A stretch of DNA of 53,516 bases, from contig NZ_JARKPQ010000246.1 in assembly GCF_029975155.1 (NCBI RefSeq), positions 1 through 53,516 on the forward strand, given 5' to 3'. The stretch comes from Propionicimonas sp. (GTDB taxonomy: Bacteria > Actinomycetota > Actinomycetes > Propionibacteriales > Propionibacteriaceae). A program made the translations under genes and the position numbers. Shown piece by piece: positions 25,835 through 31,514 of the stretch. Numbering within the stretch: position 1 is the stretch's first letter; every line of letters starts with the position of its first letter. The notes beneath the pieces are model-generated. The model did not search any database. It was not told the origin of the DNA and saw nothing but the letters and a program-made list of their open reading frames with translations.

Positions 25835-26734
25835 TCAGGAGCCGTGGGCGTCCTTGGGACGGATCACGCCGACCGGGCAGCGGGCGTGGCTCATCAGGCC
25901 GCGGATCAGGCCGCCGACGGAGTACGTGGGGAAGGACGCGTGCACCTCGACGGCGAGCAGGTCGAGTTCCTCCGAGCGGGCGACCAGCACGTCCACCGGG
26001 CTGCCGTAGGACACCTCGAGGGTGACGTCGACGTCCGGGAAGTCCTCGGTGATCTCCGAGATCATGTCGGTCATCCGCGCCCTGGTGACCCGGACCGCGG
26101 CGTCCTCCTGCTCGGGGGTCGGACGGCCGGTGCTGAACCAGCGGCCCTGCGGCGCCCGGCAGACGCTGATCACGACCACCCGGCCGCCGTGGCTCTGGCA
26201 CTCCTGCAGCGCCCACTCCAGGGCGACCGCGCCACGGGCGGACGTGTCGACCGCCACCCCGATCACGCCCGTGCGCTGCTCGTGGAGCACGTCGTCAGCG
26301 GACACCACGATCACCGGGCAGTGTGAGGCACCGACGACCCCGACGGCCGTCGAGCCGGCGAACTGCTTCTCCCCCGGACCGGTCGACTGCCGGCCGACCA
26401 CGACGAGGGACGCCTGGTTGCTCTCCCTGGTCAGCGCCGCCGCCGGGTTGCCCAGCACGATCTCGGTACGCACGCGGTTGCGGGACAGGCCGGCGGCGAG
26501 GGCGTCCTCGACGCCCCGCTCGAGCATCTCCGCCGCGCCCTGTTTGATGTCCTCCGGGTCGAAGACCACACCCCAGGCGCTGTTCAGCACGGTGTCGTCG
26601 ACGGCGTGGACGAGGACGAGCTCCGCGTCCCGCTGCCGGGCCTCCTCGATCGCGTAGGCGAGTGCCTGGAAGGAGTCGTCCGAACCGTCGAAGCCGACGA
26701 CGACCCGGGCCGGGCCTGCGTAGGGTTTCAACAT
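25835..26734 (-). CDS. Universal stress protein with two UspA domains
   Basis: A 299-residue tandem UspA protein. Domain 1 (residues ~8-145) opens RVVVGFDGSDDSFQALAYAIEEA and ends in a nucleotide-loop-like LVVVGRQSTGPGEKQFAGST and HCPVIVVS. Domain 2 (~155-295) opens GVIGVAVDTSARGAVALEWAL and ends CPVGVIRPKD, where the G-x2-G-x9-GS loop is degenerate. Such proteins bind ATP and are induced under hypoxia or stationary phase in mycobacteria. It starts one base after the stop of the flavin-type protein, so the two form an operon. A 53-base palindrome closes it. Confidence 0.92.
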   Translation of the reverse strand: MLKPYAGPARVVVGFDGSDDSFQALAYAIEEARQRDAELVLVHAVDDTVLNSAWGVVFDPEDIKQGAAEMLERGVEDALAAGLSRNRVRTEIVLGNPAAALTRESNQASLVVVGRQSTGPGEKQFAGSTAVGVVGASHCPVIVVSADDVLHEQRTGVIGVAVDTSARGAVALEWALQECQSHGGRVVVISVCRAPQGRWFSTGRPTPEQEDAAVRVTRARMTDMISEITEDFPDVDVTLEVSYGSPVDVLVARSEELDLLAVEVHASFPTYSVGGLIRGLMSHARCPVGVIRPKDAHGS

Positions 26735-26735
26735 C

Positions 26736-27134
26736 TCAACTCCTCGGGTCGTCGGCCGAGACCACTCGACCGGAGTATGCCTGCGGGGTGACAGCCACGA
26801 TCAGGGACAGGTGTCCCGGTGCCCACGGTGGCGGCAGCTCCACCCCGTCCGCGTCGGAAGCGGCGGCCTCGCCGCGCACCAGGACGCTCCAGCCGGTAGC
26901 GGTGGGCACGTCGATGTCGTCCACCTCGAAGGCCACCTGGACGGGACCGGCCAGCTCGCCGAGCACGGAGCCGCGATCGACGCGGAAGTAGATCAGCTCG
27001 CCCGACGCGACGTAGCTCACGGGCAGCACCTGCAGTCCCTCAGCGGAGTGCCAGCACACCCGGCCCACGCTGTGGCCGCGCACCAGATGACGGCATTCGT
27101 CCCCCGAGAGGCGGGTGAAGTGGCCGTTGTCCAT
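26736..27134 (-). CDS. Pyridoxamine 5'-phosphate oxidase-like FMN-binding protein
   Basis: A 132-residue split-barrel flavin protein of the kind paired with UspA genes in actinobacteria (Rv2004/Acg-region-type neighbourhoods). The reading is MDNGHFTRLSGDECRHLVRG, then VGRVCWHSAEGLQVLPVSYV and IYFRVDRGSVLGELAGPVQVAFEVDDID, the split-barrel core. The reaction is unknown (F420- or FMN-dependent reductase/oxidase). ATG 27134 was chosen; the longer frame upstream starts in GC-poor sequence and lacks homology. One base separates it from usp, so they are translationally linked. Confidence 0.85.
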   Translation of the reverse strand: MDNGHFTRLSGDECRHLVRGHSVGRVCWHSAEGLQVLPVSYVASGELIYFRVDRGSVLGELAGPVQVAFEVDDIDVPTATGWSVLVRGEAAASDADGVELPPPWAPGHLSLIVAVTPQAYSGRVVSADDPRS

Positions 27135-27223
27135 CGGGCGAATGTTAGTCCTTTTGGGCGCCCACCGAGGAGGGAACCGCCGAAGTCCCGGGCAGTTCTT
27201 CGACAACCGGTGGGCGGGACCGG

Positions 27224-28159
27224 TCAGCGCAGCCAGGTGGAGGCGGCCACGATCACCGGGACCGATGCGATGGTCGAGACGAAGATGGCGTCCCTGGCCA
27301 GCAGCGTGCGCACGTGGTACCGGCTCGAGATGAGGTAGATGTTCTGCGCAGTGGGGAGCGCGGCGATCACGGTGACCGCCAGCAGGTCGGGGGTGGACAG
27401 CCCGAACACCCAGGCACCCAGGCAGAACGCGATGGCCGGGTGGACGAGCACCTTGATCGGCGCGATCATCGCCAACTCGCGGGCGTGCGGGCCGCGGCCG
27501 GGCAGGGGGTCGAGCCGCAGCGAGACGCCGAAGGCGATCAGCATGGCCGGCACGGCGAGTTGGCCTACCATCTCGATCGGCTGCCAGACCAGATCGGGCA
27601 GCTGGATGCCGAAGGCGTTCAGCGCGAGCCCGGCGAGGGTGCCGACGGTGATCGGGTTGCGGAAGGGCAGGGTCAGGTAGCGGGCCCAGCTGAGCGTGCG
27701 TCCCTCGGCGCGCGCGGCGGCGAGGTCCAGCAGGGCCATGGCCGCCGGCTGCATGACCCCGACCTGGATCAGCATGATCGGCGCCATCCAGGTCATGTCA
27801 CCCAGGACGTACGCCGCCACCGGGAGCCCGAGGTTGCCGGCGTTGGTGTAGACCGAGCACAGCGTGCCGACCACCCGTCCCGGCAGGTCGCCGCGGCCGA
27901 AGAGCAGCCGGGCGAGGACGAGGTACACCAGCGCACCGAGCCCGATCGCAAGCGCCGAGACGACCAGTGTGGTGCTGAACAGATGGCTGAGATTGGCCCG
28001 GGCGACCAGCGAGAACAGCAGCGCAGGGGACGCGATCGTGAACGCGAGCCGGGCGAGCATCCGGCGGTGGTTCTCGTTCAGCACGCGGAAGTGCGCCACC
28101 ACCCAGCCGACCCCGATCACCGACCAGATCGTCAGGTATCCGCTCAGGGCCGCCTGCAC
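27224..28159 (-). CDS. AEC family transporter (auxin efflux carrier-type permease)
   Basis: An integral membrane carrier of 311 residues with about ten helices, beginning SGYLTIWSVIGVGWVVAHF. The internal repeat shows ALLFSLVARANLSHLF and GTLCSVYTNAGNLGLPVAAY, the latter matching the conserved N-x-G-x-x-x-P break of the family, and CLGAWVFGLSTPDLLAVTVIAALPTAQNIYLI in the second half. Bacterial members carry malate, malonate or other organic anions. The start at GTG 28159 places the first helix directly after a short leader. It is divergent from the acyltransferase gene over 65 bases. Confidence 0.9.
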   Translation of the reverse strand: MQAALSGYLTIWSVIGVGWVVAHFRVLNENHRRMLARLAFTIASPALLFSLVARANLSHLFSTTLVVSALAIGLGALVYLVLARLLFGRGDLPGRVVGTLCSVYTNAGNLGLPVAAYVLGDMTWMAPIMLIQVGVMQPAAMALLDLAAARAEGRTLSWARYLTLPFRNPITVGTLAGLALNAFGIQLPDLVWQPIEMVGQLAVPAMLIAFGVSLRLDPLPGRGPHARELAMIAPIKVLVHPAIAFCLGAWVFGLSTPDLLAVTVIAALPTAQNIYLISSRYHVRTLLARDAIFVSTIASVPVIVAASTWLR

Positions 28160-28224
28160 GCGCCTCAGCCTACGGTCGCCGGACGGTCGGCGGGACGGGG
28201 TCCGCGGCTGCCTACGATGTCGCG

Positions 28225-29472
28225 GTGCCCGCACGCAACCACCTGATCGACTTCGCCCGCGTCTTCTCGATGCTGGTCGTGGTGGTCTTCCATGCCCTGC
28301 TGTGGCAGGTGCTGCTGGTGAACGGCCAGGTGCAGGTGGTGCCGTGGGCGCCCGGCCCGGTGTTCTGGGGAATCAGCTGGGTGGCGACGATCATCCCGGT
28401 GTTCTTCGTCGCGGCGGGCTACGCCAACGCCGTCGTGGTGGACACCTGGCGCGCGACCCGGACCCCGTACGCCGCCTTCCTCACCCGGCGCGGCAGCCGC
28501 CTGCTCGGGCCGATGTCGTTGTTCCTGATCGTGTTCACGGTCATCGGCACCGCGGCGGCCTGGCTCGGTTGGCTGCCCCAGGCCGCGGCGCTGAGCCGGC
28601 AGTTCGCGCAACTGCTGTGGTTCGCCGTGGTGTACCAGTTGCTGCTCGCCGCGGCACCGCTCGCGGTCTGGCTGCACGACCGGTTCGGCGCATGGCCCAT
28701 GCTGCCGCTGCTGCTCGGTGCGGTCGCCGTGGACGTGGCCACCCGCGTCACCGGTGATCTCGGCCTGCAATGGGTGAACCTCGCATTCGTCTGGCCGTTG
28801 GCCCACCAGTGGGGCATCGCCTACCACCGGGGGTGGTTCCGCACGTGGTCGACCGGACGGCTGCTGGCCGCGCTGGCCGGATCGGCGGCGGTGATCGTGG
28901 TGCTCGTCGTCTGGCTGCACTACCCGCCGGCGGCCGTGGCGTGGGCGGACGTGCTCGTGGCCAACCTGCTGCCTCCGACCCTGGCGATCCTCTTCCTCGG
29001 GCTCGCGCAGACCTGCGTCCTCGGGCTGCTGGAGCGGGCCGGCGTGGCGTCCCGGCTGAGCGAGCGGACGGCGGGTGTGCTGCGGCTGGCGAACGCCCTG
29101 CTGCTGACGGCCTACCTGTGGCACATCCCGGCGATCGTGGTGAGTGCGGGGATCCTCGTGGGGTTGTCGCTGCTGCTGCCGGCCGCCGCGGCGGTCCTGA
29201 TGCACCCGCTGCTGCTGGTCGCGGTGGTCCTGGCCGTGGTCGCGATCACCGTCCCACTGCTCGCGCGGGTGGAGGTGCAGCTGATCCCGCGCGAGGGGCC
29301 GGGCCTCCCGCCGCGCGGCCGCGCCGAGTTCGGGTATGCGCTGTTCACGGCCGGCACCTGGGCAGTGTGGCAGTTCGGCGCCGTCCTGCATCCGCTCGAT
29401 CCGGCCGGACTGCTGGCGGCCGTCCTCTTCGCGGCCGGAGTGGTGGTGCTGCGCCGGGCGACGAGCCGGTAG
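28225..29472 (+). CDS. Acyltransferase 3 family membrane protein
   Basis: A 415-residue integral membrane acyltransferase (OafA/YiaH-type) that O-acetylates sugars or cell-surface polymers using acyl-CoA. The opening LIDFARVFSMLVVVVFHALLWQ carries the conserved catalytic His near residue 23. An Arg-rich loop TRRGSRLLGPMS lies near residue 90, and about ten membrane helices follow. No C-terminal SGNH domain is present. The start is the GTG at 28225, directly at the N-terminal signature. It leads a plus-strand run with the VTT protein and a small gene. The acceptor is unknown. Confidence 0.85.
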   Translation: MPARNHLIDFARVFSMLVVVVFHALLWQVLLVNGQVQVVPWAPGPVFWGISWVATIIPVFFVAAGYANAVVVDTWRATRTPYAAFLTRRGSRLLGPMSLFLIVFTVIGTAAAWLGWLPQAAALSRQFAQLLWFAVVYQLLLAAAPLAVWLHDRFGAWPMLPLLLGAVAVDVATRVTGDLGLQWVNLAFVWPLAHQWGIAYHRGWFRTWSTGRLLAALAGSAAVIVVLVVWLHYPPAAVAWADVLVANLLPPTLAILFLGLAQTCVLGLLERAGVASRLSERTAGVLRLANALLLTAYLWHIPAIVVSAGILVGLSLLLPAAAAVLMHPLLLVAVVLAVVAITVPLLARVEVQLIPREGPGLPPRGRAEFGYALFTAGTWAVWQFGAVLHPLDPAGLLAAVLFAAGVVVLRRATSR

Positions 29473-29518
29473 CGCCGCTGGCTATGCTGGCCGCTTCACC
29501 GCGAGCCAGGGAGCCCGA

Positions 29519-30028
29519 ATGGATCCGACCACGTGGAACGTGCCGTTCCCTGTGGTTGTCGCGGGCCTGTTCGTGATCGTGATGCTGCGGGCCAACGGCA
29601 CGTTCTGGCTGGGTCGTCTCGGTTCGGTGGGCGCCCGGCACACCCGGCTGGCGCGGCTGCTCGCGTCCCCGCGCTATCTGCGGGCCGCGGAGTGGATCGA
29701 CCGCTACGGGCCTCCCGTGGTGGCGGTCTCGTTCCTGACCATCGGCTTCCAGACGCTGGCCAATCTGGCCGCCGGCGTCACCGGCATGAAGCTGCGCCAC
29801 TACCTGCCCGCGGTGACGATCGGCTGCGTGGCGTGGGCGTTCCTCTACGCCACGCTGGGCACGGTCGGAGTAGACCTCGTCGGCGACCTCTGGGCACTCT
29901 CCCCCGCCCTGACGATCGGCCTGGGCGTCGCCGTGGTTCTCGCCATCGCCGGCTACCTGTTCTGGCAGCACCGGGTTCGCAGCGCCGTCCGGGCCCGGAC
30001 ACAGCGCACGGACAGCCAGATTGCCTAG
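29519..30028 (+). CDS. VTT/DedA-family membrane protein
   Basis: A 169-residue membrane protein with the VTT (SNARE-associated) core: YGPPVVAVSFLTIGFQTLANLAAGVTGMKLRHYLPAV, at about residues 62-100, matches the DedA re-entrant region followed by a helix with WAFLYATLG. DedA proteins are lipid scramblases or transporters that affect envelope stability. The first helix lies at residues 9-27. It is shorter than E. coli DedA (about 200), lacking some C-terminal residues. It lies 46 bases after the acyltransferase and nine bases before the small downstream gene. Confidence 0.85.
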   Translation: MDPTTWNVPFPVVVAGLFVIVMLRANGTFWLGRLGSVGARHTRLARLLASPRYLRAAEWIDRYGPPVVAVSFLTIGFQTLANLAAGVTGMKLRHYLPAVTIGCVAWAFLYATLGTVGVDLVGDLWALSPALTIGLGVAVVLAIAGYLFWQHRVRSAVRARTQRTDSQIA

Positions 30029-30037
30029 GATCAGCCC

Positions 30038-30232
30038 ATGGCCGAGATCCGCAAGTTCGACCCCGCCGCCGGGAACGCGATCGCCCAGGCCCTGAAGGCC
30101 GCGATGGGCGAGCCGGTGCGTCCGGCCGAGCCCGGGACACCAGCTGCTCCCCGCAAGCCCGCGCCCGAGCCTCCGCCGGCCACCACGTGGCTGAGCCTCA
30201 ACGTGAAGACCGACGCGGAACCCGAGGACTGA
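30038..30232 (+). CDS. Small Pro/Ala-rich protein of unknown function
   Basis: A 64-residue protein with no recognised domain. An amphipathic N-terminal helix, GNAIAQALKAAMGEPVR, precedes a Pro/Ala linker and the ending TTWLSLNVKTDAEPED. The start lies nine bases after the VTT gene stop, so it is probably co-transcribed. A degenerate second copy of its middle part lies 730 bases downstream (30767-30860). That duplication, and the shared GEPVR and EPG motifs, support it as a real gene that has been duplicated. Confidence 0.6.
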   Translation: MAEIRKFDPAAGNAIAQALKAAMGEPVRPAEPGTPAAPRKPAPEPPPATTWLSLNVKTDAEPED

Positions 30233-30284
30233 GCGGCCCCCAACCGCCATCCCAGGCCCCGGCTGTCCCCCCGGACCCCAACCA

Positions 30285-30400
30285 TCATCCCGGGCCTCGA
30301 CTGTCATCCCGGGCTCCACTGTCATCCCGGGCTCGACCCGGGATCCCCGGAGTGGCTTTGCCAGGCCGACGCAGGGGATCCCGGCGTACGCCGGGATGAC
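30285..30400. repeat. Family C palindromic repeat, copy 2, preceded by partial units
   Basis: The complete unit is 30321-30400: GTCATCCCGGGCTCGACCCG at the start and GGCGTACGCCGGGATGAC at the end, with central CTTTGCCAGG. It is the reverse-orientation match of 7317-7404. Two or three incomplete heads (ATCATCCCGGG, GTCATCCCGGGC) precede it at 30290-30320, suggesting local replication slippage or nested insertion. It lies between the small gene at 30038 and the lipoprotein gene at 30765. Confidence 0.85.
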
Positions 30401-30456
30401 GAAGGAGGAGTCTGTTACCCCGGGCTCTCATTGTCAGGAGTGCTGCCGCCACGCCA

Positions 30457-30765
30457 TCACGGGATGGTGACGGTGCCGTGCCAGCAGACCTTCCCCGGAT
30501 CCTTGACGAGCTTGCCGTCGGCGTCGGTAATCACGACCAGCTCCGTGCACTTGCCTCGGCCGACAAGCCTGAGCGGCGTGGTCGCGAGCGGCTCAATGCG
30601 GAAGTACTCGTCCTTCACCTCAGGCTCGCTTCTGGTGCGGAGGTACAGCGTCTGGTCGGTCTTGTTGTCGAAGTACACCACAGTGTCCAGGGCGTTCTCC
30701 GAGATCACACAGCCCGAGAGCAGCGTCGAGGCGAAAGACCGTCGCCACGAGCGAGCGAGACACAT
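30457..30765 (-). CDS. Small putative lipoprotein of unknown function
   Basis: A 102-residue frame with a basic N-terminus, MCLARSWRRSF, and a lipobox-like ASTLLSGC (Cys near residue 19), then a soluble part DTVVYFDNKTDQTLYLRTRS with VVITDADGKLVKDPGKVCWHG near the end. I recognise no family, but the beta-rich, NK-D-rich composition and lipobox support a secreted protein. Its start directly abuts a decayed copy of the small gene family on the other strand. The region is repeat-rich and may be recently rearranged. Confidence 0.55.
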   Translation of the reverse strand: MCLARSWRRSFASTLLSGCVISENALDTVVYFDNKTDQTLYLRTRSEPEVKDEYFRIEPLATTPLRLVGRGKCTELVVITDADGKLVKDPGKVCWHGTVTIP

Positions 30766-30766
30766 T

Positions 30767-30860
30767 CGCCGACGTCGAGCCCGGCAACGCGATCCCAAGT
30801 CCTCGAGTCCACGATGGGTGAGCCGGTACGTTCGGACGAGCCCGGCCTGCCACCGCCACA
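30767..30860 (+). pseudogene. Decayed copy of the small gene at 30038-30232
   Basis: The segment matches the first third of the upstream small gene. AACGCGATC is shared exactly, then GATGGGYGAGCCGGTRCGT and GAGCCCGG. Between AACGCGATC and the GATGGG block the copy is two bases shorter, so the amino-acid match switches frame: VEPGNAI aligns in one frame and TMGEPVR in another. No start or complete frame survives, so I call it a pseudogene fragment. Confidence 0.7.
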
Positions 30861-30976
30861 CGACGAACGGCGAACCGATCTGCGCAGTAGATGCTCACAG
30901 CCGCCACTGAGGCCCATCCGATGATCGTCTACGGGGCGTATCGCGTCACTGGGCAGAAGGCGATCGTCAGTGACGC

Positions 30977-31300
30977 TCAGCCAAACGACTGCCGCCGAAT
31001 GAAATCGTGCAAGATGTCCGCGAGGTCGTCGTTGAACATTGCGGGCCGGATGCCGTGGTCAGCGTCATCCACCTGGACGAGTTCGACCGGCTGCCCGGCT
31101 TCCTTCAGGGCTTCGTCATGGAAGACGCGATCTGCATGTGCAGACGGCGACCACTCTTCTCCGCGTAGGGGATGTTCAGGTGCACGTAGACATTCCGCCG
31201 GCCCCGGGCCGCACGGATCACCCGCATGCCTTCAGCGGAGGCCGACGAGTGCGGGAAGGCGTCCTGGCTCAACTCAACCGGCTTCACGCGCCCACCATGG
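30977..31300 (-). pseudogene. Alpha/beta-hydrolase remnant (C-terminal part, frame-shifted)
   Basis: On the minus strand, one frame reads NVYVHLNIPYAEKSGRRL (about 31150-31205). A second frame then reads VFHDEALKEAGQPVELVQV, DDADHGIRPAMFNDDL and DFIRRQSFG, ending at a TGA at 30977-30979. The second part has the layout of an alpha/beta-hydrolase C-terminus: a helix, strand, catalytic-His loop ADHG and closing helix. No upstream nucleophile elbow is visible, so the gene is truncated as well as shifted. The 300 or so bases upstream hold only repeats. Confidence 0.5.
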
Positions 31301-31356
31301 CCGCGTGGCAGCCCGAACCGCAAGAGGGCGGACGCACACCGCCGCTCCTTCACCGA

Positions 31357-31500
31357 CCGTCGAGCTTGTCGAGAGGCACCCAGGGGTCTCGACAAGCTCG
31401 ACCAGCGATCCTGTCACCTTCCGCAACTGCCCCACAACCGACCGTCGAGCTTGTCGAGACGCACGCGGGGGCCTCGACAAGCTCGACCAGCGGTCCTGTC
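31357..31500. repeat. Family D inverted repeat in two tandem copies
   Basis: Each copy, 31357-31417 and 31439-31500, has the arms CCGTCGAGCTTGTCGAGA and TCTCGACAAGCTCGACCAG (with small changes) about 10 bases apart, then CGGTCCTGTC or CGATCCTGTC. The start-to-start distance is 82 bases. As hairpins they could terminate nrdJ transcription, which ends 15 bases beyond (31515, minus strand). Confidence 0.85.
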
Positions 31501-31514
31501 GCCCGCGTGAGAGC

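Noticed and set aside
22132..26025. A 1297-codon plus-strand frame opposite hrpA
   Set aside because: A GC-bias shadow of hrpA and usp: low-complexity Arg/Gly/Ala/Val composition, no domains, and the minus strand is a clear helicase.
30285..31500. CRISPR array
   Set aside because: The repeats here are inverted, of unequal length and irregular spacing, with no uniform spacers and no cas genes nearby.
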